A stretch of 64,000 nucleotides of DNA from Clostridium isatidis (GCF_002285495.1 NZ_CP016786.1:1502001-1566000), one strand, 5' to 3'; positions 8,036-17,224 are shown, counted from the stretch's first letter. The notes: generated by a model not told the origin, from the letters alone. A program made the numbers and translations.

Positions 8036-9370
8036 TTACTTAAGCTCTGGCCAATAACCTTTATTGGCTTCAATTAACTCATCTAAAATATCCTTTGCTA
8101 CTTTAGCACTTGGTACCGTCTTTGATAAAGTTAATGCTTGCCATAATTTTAAGTAACTTCCTTCTATCCATGCTTCAACTACTAATTTTTCAACTGCTAC
8201 TTGTTGTTCCATTAATCCTTTTTGGAATCTTGGTATCTCACCTTGAACTAATGGCTCAGGACCATTACTTCCTACAATACAAGGAACTTCAACCATTGCT
8301 GTTGGATCAAAGTTTACTATAGCACCTTTATTTTCAACTATGCATAACATTCTTTCATGAGTGTTATATGCAATTGCTCTTGCTAAATCAACTATAAATG
8401 TAGCATGGGAATCTATATGGAATTCTCCTCCCTTTGCTGTTCCTTCTTTAATTATTTTTTTTGCTGCTTCAAATACATTCTTTTCTCTACCATTCATTAC
8501 TTCATTAGCTCTTGTAAACTCTGGATTAGAATGTTCAACAACATAATCAGGATATAAATAATATTTTAAATAAGTATTTGGTAAATAATTTGGGTCTAAG
8601 GCTATTAAATCTTTTGCTTTTTTATGAGTTTCCTGCCAGCTTGGTTCTGTATGTTGAGTATCAACTTCAATTTGATTTAAATAACCGTGTTCTTTAACAT
8701 ATTCTATTAATTTTGGCATTAAATCATTTCCTTCTTTATCCCTTACACTTGTCCACCATCCAAAATGATTTAATCCAAAGTAGTTAACTTCTAAATCAGC
8801 AGGAGTTAAACCAACTATTTGAGACATACGACGTAAAGTTCCTACAGGCATATCACAAATATTTAAAACCTTTGAATTTGGTTTTAAAACACGACAAGCT
8901 TCAGCAACTATAGCTGCAGGATTTGAATAATTTAACATCCAGCAATTTGGAGAATATTTTTCCATATAATCTATTAATTCTAACATTCCACCTATAGATC
9001 TCATTCCATAAGCAATTCCTCCAGGTCCGCAAGTTTCTTGTCCAACAACTCCATACTTTAATGGAATTTTCTCATCCTTTTCACGCATTTCATATTTGCC
9101 AACACGAATATGAGCCATACAAAAATCTACATCAGTAAAAGCTTCTTCTGGATCTACTGTATAAGAAAATTCTATTTCTGGTGCATTTTCCTTTAATAAG
9201 ATTTCTAAAGCTTTACCTATAATTTCTTGACGTTCTTTATCATTATCATATAATTTTAATTTTCTTAGTGGAAATCTATCTAAATTATCTAGTAACATCA
9301 TTACTATTCCTGGAGTAAATGTACTTCCTCCACCTGCTATTACTACTGAAAATTTTTTATCTTTATTCAT
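8036..9370 (-). CDS. 6-phospho-alpha-glucosidase, GH4 (GlvA/MalH type)
   Basis: This cytoplasmic, NAD- and metal-dependent enzyme splits 6-phospho-alpha-glucosides such as maltose-6-phosphate delivered by the PTS. It has the N-terminal NAD fold (VVIAGGGSTFTPGIV), NYSNPAAIVAEA, NICDMPVG with the metal-binding Cys and adjacent catalytic Asp, and YFGLNHFGWW with the metal His. It resembles B. subtilis GlvA throughout. I use the ATG at 9370 (AAAGGA upstream); an ATG at 9382 lies too close to the ribosome site. Its own promoter and a palindrome lie upstream. Its partner is the alpha-glucoside PTS gene. Confidence 0.93.
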   Translation of the reverse strand: MNKDKKFSVVIAGGGSTFTPGIVMMLLDNLDRFPLRKLKLYDNDKERQEIIGKALEILLKENAPEIEFSYTVDPEEAFTDVDFCMAHIRVGKYEMREKDEKIPLKYGVVGQETCGPGGIAYGMRSIGGMLELIDYMEKYSPNCWMLNYSNPAAIVAEACRVLKPNSKVLNICDMPVGTLRRMSQIVGLTPADLEVNYFGLNHFGWWTSVRDKEGNDLMPKLIEYVKEHGYLNQIEVDTQHTEPSWQETHKKAKDLIALDPNYLPNTYLKYYLYPDYVVEHSNPEFTRANEVMNGREKNVFEAAKKIIKEGTAKGGEFHIDSHATFIVDLARAIAYNTHERMLCIVENKGAIVNFDPTAMVEVPCIVGSNGPEPLVQGEIPRFQKGLMEQQVAVEKLVVEAWIEGSYLKLWQALTLSKTVPSAKVAKDILDELIEANKGYWPELK

Positions 9371-9431
9371 AAGCTTAATCATCCTTTCTTGGTTCTTTAA
9401 AAGATTTTTAATTTCTTCTTCTTATGTGCTT

Positions 9432-9507
9432 ATTATAGAAAAGTAATATTCCCTAGTAAACCTTTTTAAGCCTTATAAAAACATGTTACTTAAGCTTGTA
9501 ACCTGTT
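9432..9507 (-). promoter_or_regulatory. GH4 promoter with upstream palindrome
   Basis: Minus-strand TTTACT (9455-9460), 17 bases, TATAAT (9432-9437). Upstream lies an inverted repeat, AACATGTTAC, 8 bases, GTAACCTGTT (about 9480-9507), one mismatch between arms. It is a candidate site for the neighbouring RpiR/GlvR-like protein; this assignment is inference. Confidence 0.45.
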
Positions 9508-9527
9508 TCCTTACTATAAATTTTCAT

Positions 9528-9562
9528 AATAAAAGGGACCATATTTTAATGCCCCTTTTATT
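9528..9562 (-). terminator. Hairpin after alpha-glucoside PTS gene
   Basis: AATAAAAGGG and CCCTTTTATT form a 10-bp stem just after the PTS stop codon. It is A/T-rich at its base and can act on the minus strand. Confidence 0.6.
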
Positions 9563-9575
9563 AATAAAAATATCC

Positions 9576-11150
9576 TTAATTTGCTTCTATTCCAAGATAT
9601 TCATCTACACTCTTTCTTACTCCATTTACTCTTAAACCATAAACAACCTGTACATTATCCCCTTTAATAATTACTCCATTAGCTTGAGTTTCTTCTTTTA
9701 ATAAAGCAATATCAACCAATGATGAATCTTTTACAATTAATCTTAATCTCGTATAACAGTTATCTACTTTTACAATATTATCAGCCCCGCCAAGTCCTTT
9801 AACTATTACGGATGCTAATTCTTCTGAAAGCCTTTCTGTTTCCTTTTTCTCTTTGTAATCTTTCTTTGTATAAAGTTTTGTTTCTCCCTCTTCTTCTCTT
9901 CCTGGAGTCTTAAGATTAAACTTAGTTATTACAGCTCTAAAGATAAGGTAATAAACTACAAACTGTCCTAAGCCTATTAAGATAAACATTGGCCAACCTG
10001 TTTTTTCTATTCCAAGAGGTACATTATATAATAAGAAATCTATAAAACCATTTGGACCTATTGCTCTAATTCCTAGTATATTTAATACAACCATTCCTGC
10101 ACCGCTTAAGAATGCATGTAATGCAAATAGTATTGGTGCTGCAAACATAAATGAGAATTCTATTGGTTCAGTAACTCCCGCTAATATAGAAGTAACTGCT
10201 GCTGGAATTAATATAGCTTTAATCTTAGTCTTATTCTTTGGTAATGCAGTATGATACATTGCTAAGCATGCACCAATTAAACCAAACATCTTTGAAAGTC
10301 CTCTTGCATCCCAAATTACTGATGCAGAAAGTTTTGCTATTGTTGGATCTGCCATTTCTGCAAAATAAATATTTCTTGAACCTTCTAACACTTGACCGCC
10401 AATTTCAGCAACTCCACCTAAAGAACTATATAAGAACGGAGTATAAACTAAATGATGTAAGCCAGTTGGGATTAATAGTCTTTCTAAAGTTCCATACACG
10501 AAAATTCCTAAATTACCTGCATTTTGAATAAATGTTCCTGTGCTGTTAATAAATTTTTGTACAAACGGCCATACAAAACTAAAAACTACAGCTAATAAAA
10601 CAGTTACTGGAATAAGAATAATAAATACTAATCTTGTTCCTCCATATATTTGAAATGCTCCATTGAATTCCTTTTCACAATATTTATTATGAACATATGA
10701 AACAACTATCCCTAAAATAATTCCTAAAAATACTCCCATATCAAGTACTTGAACACCTAATACAGTTGTTTGTCCACTTCCTCTTAATGCATCTGCTGGT
10801 ACTAATTTTTCAGTTAAAGTTAAAAATATATTCATTGCATTTATAAATACTAAAAATACTAATAATGATGTAAATCCAGCTTCTGCTTTCTTCTTTTTAG
10901 CTAATCCTACAGATAATCCTACACAAAAAATAATACCTAGATTTGTTAAAATTGAAACTAATGAGCCTGATAGCATTTTTCCTAGTCCAAAAACTAGATC
11001 GTTTTGTAAAAATGGTAAAACTTCTGCTAACTTTGCATTTGTTAAAATATTTCCTAAAGCAATTATTATACCTGCTATTGGTAAGATTAGTACTGGCACA
11101 AACATTCCCTTAGAAAAGTTTTGTAATTGGTTCATTATCTTTTCTTTCAT
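9576..11150 (-). CDS. PTS alpha-glucoside-type EIICB
   Basis: A 524-residue permease with an N-terminal glucose-superfamily EIIC domain (about 10 helices, residues 1-400) and a C-terminal EIIB domain whose phosphocysteine is in NCYTRLRL. No EIIA domain is attached. EIIC motifs such as LLIPTGLHHLVYTPF and GVTEPIEFSFMF are clear. The arrangement with a GH4 enzyme and an RpiR regulator matches maltose or sucrose-isomer PTS loci (glv/mal/agl). It has its own promoter region between the rpiR terminator and a GGAGGG ribosome site. Confidence 0.92.
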   Translation of the reverse strand: MKEKIMNQLQNFSKGMFVPVLILPIAGIIIALGNILTNAKLAEVLPFLQNDLVFGLGKMLSGSLVSILTNLGIIFCVGLSVGLAKKKKAEAGFTSLLVFLVFINAMNIFLTLTEKLVPADALRGSGQTTVLGVQVLDMGVFLGIILGIVVSYVHNKYCEKEFNGAFQIYGGTRLVFIILIPVTVLLAVVFSFVWPFVQKFINSTGTFIQNAGNLGIFVYGTLERLLIPTGLHHLVYTPFLYSSLGGVAEIGGQVLEGSRNIYFAEMADPTIAKLSASVIWDARGLSKMFGLIGACLAMYHTALPKNKTKIKAILIPAAVTSILAGVTEPIEFSFMFAAPILFALHAFLSGAGMVVLNILGIRAIGPNGFIDFLLYNVPLGIEKTGWPMFILIGLGQFVVYYLIFRAVITKFNLKTPGREEEGETKLYTKKDYKEKKETERLSEELASVIVKGLGGADNIVKVDNCYTRLRLIVKDSSLVDIALLKEETQANGVIIKGDNVQVVYGLRVNGVRKSVDEYLGIEAN

Positions 11151-11208
11151 TTTTTTCCCTCCATTTATTTAAATAAGAAATCATTTACAAGCCATATTAT
11201 AAATAGCG

Positions 11209-11231
11209 AAATCTTATATGTATATAGATTT
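11209..11231. promoter_or_regulatory. Inverted repeat upstream of alpha-glucoside PTS gene
   Basis: AAATCT, 11 bases, AGATTT. It lies just upstream of a minus-strand TATAAT-like box (11195-11200) and could be a regulator site. Low information content. Confidence 0.3.
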
Positions 11232-11239
11232 TGCCTTCA

Positions 11240-11272
11240 AAAAAACGTGTTACTCAATTAGATAACACGTTA
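11240..11272 (-). terminator. Terminator after rpiR
   Basis: On the minus strand AACGTGTTA, loop, TAACACGTT, then a T-run. The stem starts at the rpiR stop codon. Confidence 0.85.
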
Positions 11273-12034
11273 CTCATTTTTAATACTCTTTTTTCTTTTA
11301 TAATACTCATATACTAATAACTCAACTAATACCAATACCTTTGGAAAAAATGTATTTGGCATTAAATTTCTATCATCTAATTTATTAGCATCTTCAATTT
11401 TAAAAGATATATCTGCAAGTTTGCTTATACTATTTTCACGTTCATTTGTAAAAGATACTACCTTAATTCCATAATCTTTTGCAGTTATTACCTTATTTAA
11501 AACCATTGGAGTTTCCCCTGATTTTGATACTACAATAATACTGCTAATATAATCTAAATTATTTTCAAAAACCCCAATAGAATCTGTCCCATTTGAAAAA
11601 ATACACCTTTTTCCCATAACTAAAAGTTTTTTATTAATATATTCAGCTATAATTCCAGAAAAACCATTTGCATATATAAAAATAAATTTATTATCATCTT
11701 GAAATAATAAGTCTACAAGACTATTAATAGCCTGTGTACTATTTTCCTTTAGTAGACTATCCATATTTAAACTATTAACAAAATCACTTTCATTTAAATT
11801 ATCACTTATTCCATTCCTCTTTATAGAGGCTAAATTATACTGCATTTCTAAGAAACCTGAATAGCCAAGTTTCTTTGCTAACCTCATAATTGTTGAAGTA
11901 GAAGTAAAATTTTCTTTTGCAACTCCTCTTACCCCTAATTTATTTACTTCATTAATGTTATCTATTATATAATTTAAAACATTAATTTCTGTTTCAGTAA
12001 GATTCTTATTTTCGATAAGTTTTGATAAATCCAT
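11270..12034 (-). CDS. RpiR-family regulator (GlvR-like)
   Basis: The 254 residues consist of an N-terminal RpiR helix-turn-helix (about residues 15-75, STIMRLAKKLGYSGFLEMQ) and a C-terminal SIS sugar-phosphate-binding domain (FIYANGFSGIIAEYINKKL, then VVSKSGETPMV). It precedes the alpha-glucoside PTS and GH4 genes, as GlvR does in Bacillus, where it activates the operon. A strong terminator follows, so the PTS gene has its own promoter. Its ribosome site is GGGGGAAATATA before the ATG. Confidence 0.9.
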   Translation of the reverse strand: MDLSKLIENKNLTETEINVLNYIIDNINEVNKLGVRGVAKENFTSTSTIMRLAKKLGYSGFLEMQYNLASIKRNGISDNLNESDFVNSLNMDSLLKENSTQAINSLVDLLFQDDNKFIFIYANGFSGIIAEYINKKLLVMGKRCIFSNGTDSIGVFENNLDYISSIIVVSKSGETPMVLNKVITAKDYGIKVVSFTNERENSISKLADISFKIEDANKLDDRNLMPNTFFPKVLVLVELLVYEYYKRKKSIKNE

Positions 12035-12170
12035 TATATTTCCCCCTAATCTCCCAAATTCATAGCCCCAATAAAGGCTAATAGAAAAAATTTAATTAAT
12101 TTCTAAGAGCTTATATAATATTTCTTAAAAGCTGCCAAAAGCTTAATTTTAACTTGGGAACTTTTTATAT

Positions 12171-13478
12171 TTAATTATCTCCTTTAATAGCCATAAAGTC
12201 AAAAATTTTATTCATATTATAATGTCCATAATACCAAAAATCTGCTTCTAAAGCTGCATCTTTTGGGCTAATTATTTCATCAATGATTATTTCTTCTTTG
12301 CCTTCTTTATTTCCCTTCATGAGTGAAAACTTATTATTTCTGTCTTTTCTTATAAAAGTAAATTCCTTATCACTTAGGTATTTAGGCCAAAAGTCAAATC
12401 CATCTTTAGAATTTGTAAGTTTTATTATTTCATTATTTTCTAAATTAACCTCATATATATTTTGATTATTAGATGCTTCCCACTCTTGCATCTCTTCCAT
12501 GGATGGTGAGGAAGAATAAATTATTTTATTTCCATCCTCAGAAAAACTAGGTGTCATTGCTGCTTCATTTTCTTTAGTAATTTTTATAAAATTGTTATTC
12601 TCAACATTTAAGACTCCTAAAGTTTTATTTAAGTTCATAAATCTAGAGGATCCATTTATTAAAGCAATAAGATTATTCTCCTTAGGTGATACATCAATCA
12701 TATCATTATAGGTAAGAACAATTATATTCTCATTTTTTATCTCTTTAAATTCTTTAGTTACAGAATCATAAATTCCTATAGGAACTCCATCTGCCGTAAT
12801 TGAGGCTGAATTAGGTCTTAGCCATATTATTAACTTTGTACCATCTTTTGAAATTGCTGCAATAGCGGGATTTAATCCTAATCCATCATTCTCTAAACTT
12901 GCAGGCTTATAAGGCACAATCATATTTTCCTTTTTTGTATTTAAATCTAATTCCACAATCCCTAATGGCATTGGATAACTGTTTTCATCAGTCATTCCTT
13001 CATTTTTTAGTCCATAAATAGTATTATCTTTTCCTAAAGCTAATTGTAAATAATATTCCTTTTCTGCTTTAATATCATTAACTGATTTATTATTAACATC
13101 AAAAAGATATAAGCCTCCTGTATATTTAGAAAAAAGTAAATTTCCTTCATCATCCCATGCATAAGAAGCTACTTTATCACTTACTTTAAAACTTTCTTCA
13201 TTATTTTTGAAATTTATTTTTACAACAAATAAATCATTATTTTCATTTTTAAAAGCCACATAGCCCTTCATTGATATTAAAGGAAATTTATAATTTTCGC
13301 CTTCCTTAAGCAAAACTTTTTCCTTGGGATTATTTACATTAACTGCCCAAAGTCCATCTTTTTTAACTACTACTGCAGTATTTACATTCTTATTCATTAT
13401 TGGAAGGGCCAATATAAAGTTACTAATAAAAAATAATATAATTCCTAGAAAAAAAATTCTTTTAAACGAATTTTTCAT
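12171..13478 (-). CDS. Secreted or anchored beta-propeller (TolB/PD40-like) protein
   Basis: The 435-residue product has an N-terminal hydrophobic segment (residues 8-25) that looks like a signal peptide or anchor. The rest consists of beta-propeller blades with repeated patterns such as EDGNKIIYSSSPS, DEGNLLFSKYTG and SKDGTKLIIWLRP, as in TolB-like PD40 proteins. No catalytic site is visible. It lies 19 bases after the DUF503 gene and is probably co-transcribed. Function unknown; a binding or cell-surface role is likely. Confidence 0.7.
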   Translation of the reverse strand: MKNSFKRIFFLGIILFFISNFILALPIMNKNVNTAVVVKKDGLWAVNVNNPKEKVLLKEGENYKFPLISMKGYVAFKNENNDLFVVKINFKNNEESFKVSDKVASYAWDDEGNLLFSKYTGGLYLFDVNNKSVNDIKAEKEYYLQLALGKDNTIYGLKNEGMTDENSYPMPLGIVELDLNTKKENMIVPYKPASLENDGLGLNPAIAAISKDGTKLIIWLRPNSASITADGVPIGIYDSVTKEFKEIKNENIIVLTYNDMIDVSPKENNLIALINGSSRFMNLNKTLGVLNVENNNFIKITKENEAAMTPSFSEDGNKIIYSSSPSMEEMQEWEASNNQNIYEVNLENNEIIKLTNSKDGFDFWPKYLSDKEFTFIRKDRNNKFSLMKGNKEGKEEIIIDEIISPKDAALEADFWYYGHYNMNKIFDFMAIKGDN

Positions 13479-13497
13479 TTGTAAAACTCCTTTTTAA

Positions 13498-13785
13498 TTA
13501 AAATAACTCTTCATCATCTTCTATATTTATTATTTCTGCATCACAATTTTCCTCTATAAAACTAATAATATTTTCCATTATTGAAGATATTTGAGCAGAT
13601 GATCCACAAACTGCTGCAATCCCAATAACCAAGATTTGATGAATATCCTGCTCAGCAACTTCACTTACTGAAATATTAAATTTATTTTTTAATTTTTGCA
13701 TTATACTTTTAATAACCATTCTCTTTTCCTTTAAGGAGTGAACCCAGGATGCTCTTAGGGTAACGCGCATTATTAATATTCTCAT
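13498..13785 (-). CDS. DUF503 (YlxP-like) protein
   Basis: A 95-residue protein matching the DUF503 family by length and by the pattern of a beta strand, SLKEKRMVIKSIMQKLKNKFNISVSE and a strand IGIAAVCGSSAQ. YlxP-like proteins occur near translation-factor genes in Bacillus; no such context exists here. The first ATG follows AGGAG. Function unknown. Confidence 0.85.
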   Translation of the reverse strand: MRILIMRVTLRASWVHSLKEKRMVIKSIMQKLKNKFNISVSEVAEQDIHQILVIGIAAVCGSSAQISSIMENIISFIEENCDAEIINIEDDEELF

Positions 13786-13912
13786 AATTTTCTCCTATTC
13801 TTTTTTCAAATTTCCATTATTTTATTATTCCAAAAAATTTTTTAAATATTTATTTTATGCTTAAATATTCCTTTATTCTTATCTTTATTATATAGCTTAT
13901 TACTAAATAATA

Positions 13913-13977
13913 ATTCAATAGTTATTATATAAAAATTCTAAAATTTTATGGTTAATTATGAATAATAACTATTGAAT
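13913..13977. promoter_or_regulatory. Perfect 16-bp inverted repeat with 33-base spacer
   Basis: ATTCAATAGTTATTAT at 13913-13928 is exactly reverse-complemented at 13962-13977. The interior is itself A/T-symmetrical. It lies between two divergent genes (DUF503 and the 50-residue protein) and not behind any gene, so an operator is more likely than a terminator. Confidence 0.6.
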
Positions 13978-14035
13978 AAGCTCATTTTATATGGACAAAC
14001 TATTTATGAAATAAATTTTAAGGAGGTAAAAAACT

Positions 14036-14188
14036 ATGGCCTATGCAATAGATAAGGATTTGCATGATAAAGCAAAGAAAATGCTAATTGCTGGAGAATC
14101 CTATGATAAAATTATGGATGAAACTCATTTAAGATTAAAAGATTTAAAAAGAATTGAAAGAAACGAAATAATACCAAACTTTAAATAA
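14036..14188 (+). CDS. 50-residue helical (HTH-like) protein
   Basis: An ATG preceded by AAGGAGGTAAAAAACT opens a 50-codon frame, and a strong terminator follows directly. The protein starts MAYAIDKDLHDKAKKMLIAG and then reads ESYDKIMDETHLRLKDLKRI. The pattern helix - GESYDKI - helix resembles the short helix-turn-helix of resolvase-like DNA-binding proteins. The ribosome site, terminator and upstream inverted repeat all support a real gene. Function unknown. Confidence 0.75.
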   Translation: MAYAIDKDLHDKAKKMLIAGESYDKIMDETHLRLKDLKRIERNEIIPNFK

Positions 14189-14210
14189 TAAAAAGTTTAA
14201 ATTAAACAAA

Positions 14211-14247
14211 AGGAAGATTTTCCATTGAAAGAAAATCTTCCTTTTTA
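14211..14247 (+). terminator. Terminator after 50-residue gene
   Basis: AGGAAGATTTTC, loop, GAAAATCTTCCT, then T-rich. Confidence 0.9.
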
Positions 14248-14351
14248 ATATATTATTTAATGGTAGAATTATATTAAATTTAAAATTTTCAATATTCTAA
14301 AAACAATCCTTAATCTATACATTTTAAACTGTAAATTTGACTAAACAAGGC

Positions 14352-15932
14352 TTAGTCAATAAGTCCTTCCCTTACTAAAAATTCATTAGCAACAAGCTTT
14401 GGATCTTTTCCATTTACATCAACTTCAAAGTTTAAAGCCCTCATTTTTTCATCTGTAATCCTTCCAGCTAATAAATTTAATACCTCTTTTAACTCAGGAT
14501 ATTTTTCTAAAGTATCAATCCTTATAAGAGGCGCAGCATAATAAGGCGGGAAGAATTGCTTGTCATCTTCTAATATAGTCAAGTCAAATTTATCAATTAA
14601 ACCATCTGTTGTAAAAGCATCTATTAAGTCAGACTCCTTATTAATAAGAGCTGTATATCTTAAAGCTCCATCTACAGGACTGATCTTCTTAAAGTTTAAA
14701 TCATAAACTTTTTGCAAGCCAAGAAGACCATCTTCCCTGTTTGCAAATTCAATGGTAGGTGACATTAATAAATCCTGTGAAATTCCATTTAAATCTGAAA
14801 CTTTCTTAAGCTTGTATTTTTCTGAAATTTCCTTAGTTGTAGCTATAGCATAAGTATTATTAAAACCTAATGGTTCTAAAAATTGTAATCCTAATTCCTT
14901 CTTAAATCTTTCTTCAACAAAATTATAAACCTTATCTGGATTTGTCTCACCATCATTAATGTTTAATAAATTAACATAAGCCGTTCCAGTATATTCAACA
15001 TATAAATCTATTCCTCCAGCCTTTAAAGCTTCAAAGGCTATTTGAGTTCCACCAAGATTTAATTTTGTCTCTACATTAATATCAGTTTTATCTTCAATTA
15101 AAATATCTAAAACATTACCTAAAATAAGCTGTTCTGTAAAATTTTTAGATCCTATTACAATTCTTTTGCCTCCTTTATTAAAAGGAAGATTAGCCGTTAA
15201 TAAAGCAATAACTAAAACTGCTGCTCCTATTCCTGATATAATTAATTTCTTCTTGCTATTTTTTGAATTGCTCTTAACCTTCATTGTTCCATCAGCTCTT
15301 TTTATACCCTTTGGCGCAACTGCAAGTTCTATCTTTCCAGTAATCCAGTCCATAAGCAAGGCTAATATAGCTGCTGGAATAGCCCCAAATAATATTAAGT
15401 TATTATCAACAGTTTGAATCCCTGAAAACACAAGATATCCCAAGCCGCCTGCTCCAACAAAAGCAGCAATGGTCATAAGACCTACAGCTGTTACTGCTGA
15501 AATTCTTATTCCTGCCATAATTACCGGCATAGATAGAGGAATCTTTACTTTTTTTAGAGCTTGTCCCTTTGTCATTCCTATACCCGTTGCCGCCTCTATA
15601 ATATCTGGATTAATATTAGTAATTCCTGTATAGGTATTTTTTATAATTGGAAGCATTGAATATAGCACAACCATTATAATAGCTGGCGTTGATCCAATGC
15701 CTGTTAATGGTATTAAAAAACCTAATAAAGCCAAACTAGGTATAGCTTGTACTAAATTTGCAAATCCAATTACTGCTTTAGCAAGCTTTTTATGATTTGT
15801 AATAAATATTCCTAGGGGAACCCCAATAATAACTGCTATTAATACTGCTACTATTGTTAAATTTACATGCTTCAGCAACAATGAAAATATTTCTTCTTTT
15901 CTTGCTGCAAGATTTATTAAAAACTCCCTCAC
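14352..15932 (-). CDS. OpuC-type osmoprotectant ABC transporter: fused permease and substrate-binding protein
   Basis: The first ~205 of 526 residues are a permease with the GlnP/ProW-type loop (EAATGIGMTKGQALKKVKIPLSMP). After a linker and one more helix, residues from about 255 form a glycine betaine/carnitine/choline-binding domain (IVIGSKNFTEQLILGNVL, LGGTQIAFEALKAGGIDLY). Such fused BusB/OpuC-BC proteins import compatible solutes under osmotic stress. The start is a GTG overlapping the ATPase stop (TAGTG), showing tight coupling. Confidence 0.94.
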   Translation of the reverse strand: MREFLINLAARKEEIFSLLLKHVNLTIVAVLIAVIIGVPLGIFITNHKKLAKAVIGFANLVQAIPSLALLGFLIPLTGIGSTPAIIMVVLYSMLPIIKNTYTGITNINPDIIEAATGIGMTKGQALKKVKIPLSMPVIMAGIRISAVTAVGLMTIAAFVGAGGLGYLVFSGIQTVDNNLILFGAIPAAILALLMDWITGKIELAVAPKGIKRADGTMKVKSNSKNSKKKLIISGIGAAVLVIALLTANLPFNKGGKRIVIGSKNFTEQLILGNVLDILIEDKTDINVETKLNLGGTQIAFEALKAGGIDLYVEYTGTAYVNLLNINDGETNPDKVYNFVEERFKKELGLQFLEPLGFNNTYAIATTKEISEKYKLKKVSDLNGISQDLLMSPTIEFANREDGLLGLQKVYDLNFKKISPVDGALRYTALINKESDLIDAFTTDGLIDKFDLTILEDDKQFFPPYYAAPLIRIDTLEKYPELKEVLNLLAGRITDEKMRALNFEVDVNGKDPKLVANEFLVREGLID

Positions 15933-17059
15933 TAGTTATCCCCTCCTTGTTCTATATATTGACTGCTAAGTACTGAGATTAAACTGCTTCTTGTTATTAA
16001 TCCTAAAAGTTTCCTATTTTTATCACAAACTGGTAAATAACCTCTTTTTAGCTTATTAAAAATTTCTAATAAATCAGGTAAGCTTATATTTTCAGTAACA
16101 AATTCAGGATTTTTTCTCATTACATCCTTAATCAATAGAGATTTATCCTTTAAATTTTGTATATCTTCTAAAGTAATATATCCTTCCAGTTTCTTTTCTT
16201 TATCTACAATTAATAAACTATCAACCTGCTTATCCCTCATAATTTCTCTAGCTTGAAGTAAATTTCTGCTTCCTGATACTGAGATTGGCTTTGATATCAT
16301 AACATCTTCCGCCCTAATAAATTCTGGTTTACTCCAAATCTTATTTTTACCTATAAATTCTTGAACATAATCTCCGGCAGGATTTTTTAGAATATTTTCT
16401 GGAGTATCATATTGAATTATCTTTCCTTTTTGTAAAATACATATTTTGTCTGCAATATTTATGGCTTCATCCATATCATGAGTTACAAATACTATGGTTT
16501 TATTAAATTCCTTTTGAATATTAAATAACTCTTCTTGAAGCTCTGCCCTAGTTATAGGGTCTAAAGCACTAAAAGGCTCGTCCATTAAAATTATTTCTGC
16601 TCCAGCAGCAAATGCTCTAGCAACTCCTACTCTTTGCTGCTGTCCTCCACTTAACTCTGCTGGATATCTGTCACTATATATTTCTGGATCTAATCCAACC
16701 ATATTTAATAATTCAATTGTTTTTCTCTCTATTTCATCAATAGACATACCAATAAGCCTTGGAATTACTTCTATGTTTTCTTTTACTGTCATATGTGGAA
16801 ACAATCCAGTTTGCTGAATAACATAACCTATGCTTCTTCTTAATTCAATTGGATCCATTTTATAAATATCTTTACCATTAATTAAAATTTGACCATCTGA
16901 AATTGGAATTAATCTATTAATCATCTTAAGCAAGGTAGTCTTTCCTGATCCACTTGCTCCAATTAGTACTACTAATTTTCCCTTCTCAATTGTAAGGTTA
17001 AAGTTGTCTATTACTGTATTTTTCTTATATTTCTTTTTAACATTTCTAAATTCTATCAT
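15932..17059 (-). CDS. OpuC-type osmoprotectant ABC transporter ATPase with CBS domains
   Basis: A 375-residue ATPase: Walker A GASGSGKTT, signature LSGGQQQR, Walker B IILMDEPFSALD, then two CBS domains (about residues 255-370, MISKPISVSGSRNLLQARE and VMRKNPEFVTENISLPD). CBS domains of OpuCA homologues sense ionic strength or bind c-di-AMP. It is the first gene of the two-gene import operon, opposite a BusR-like regulator. Confidence 0.95.
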   Translation of the reverse strand: MIEFRNVKKKYKKNTVIDNFNLTIEKGKLVVLIGASGSGKTTLLKMINRLIPISDGQILINGKDIYKMDPIELRRSIGYVIQQTGLFPHMTVKENIEVIPRLIGMSIDEIERKTIELLNMVGLDPEIYSDRYPAELSGGQQQRVGVARAFAAGAEIILMDEPFSALDPITRAELQEELFNIQKEFNKTIVFVTHDMDEAINIADKICILQKGKIIQYDTPENILKNPAGDYVQEFIGKNKIWSKPEFIRAEDVMISKPISVSGSRNLLQAREIMRDKQVDSLLIVDKEKKLEGYITLEDIQNLKDKSLLIKDVMRKNPEFVTENISLPDLLEIFNKLKRGYLPVCDKNRKLLGLITRSSLISVLSSQYIEQGGDN

Positions 17060-17075
17060 AATACCACCCCTTTAA

Positions 17076-17120
17076 AACAACTTAATATTATCACCAAGTT
17101 GTTACTTTTGTCAAGTTGTT
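17076..17120 (-). promoter_or_regulatory. opuC promoter overlapped by AAGTTGTT repeats (candidate BusR operator)
   Basis: On the minus strand TTGACA (17109-17114), 16 bases, GATAAT (17087-17092). Three copies of an 8-mer overlap it: AACAACTT at 17076, and AAGTTGTT at 17096 and 17113. The first two form an inverted repeat with a 12-base spacer. This layout fits repression of the importer by the divergent regulator. Confidence 0.6.
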
Positions 17121-17154
17121 TGTTTTTTTCTGTAAATTCACTTATATTATTTGA

Positions 17155-17184
17155 TTGACATTTCACAAAGCATTTGTTTATATT
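17155..17184 (+). promoter_or_regulatory. Promoter of BusR-like gene
   Basis: TTGACA (17155-17160), 18 bases, TATATT (17179-17184), then GGAGG before the start codon. Confidence 0.6.
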
Positions 17185-17224
17185 ATTATTTAGAAGTAAT
17201 TTATTAACCCTCGGAGGAAAAATG

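Noticed and set aside
11240..11272. Palindrome ACGTGTTA..TAACACGT as an RpiR operator
   Set aside because: It starts at the rpiR stop codon and is followed by a T-run on the coding strand, so a terminator explains it better.
12035..12170. Terminator for the beta-propeller gene
   Set aside because: No stem with a following T-run on the minus strand could be drawn; only scattered short repeats.
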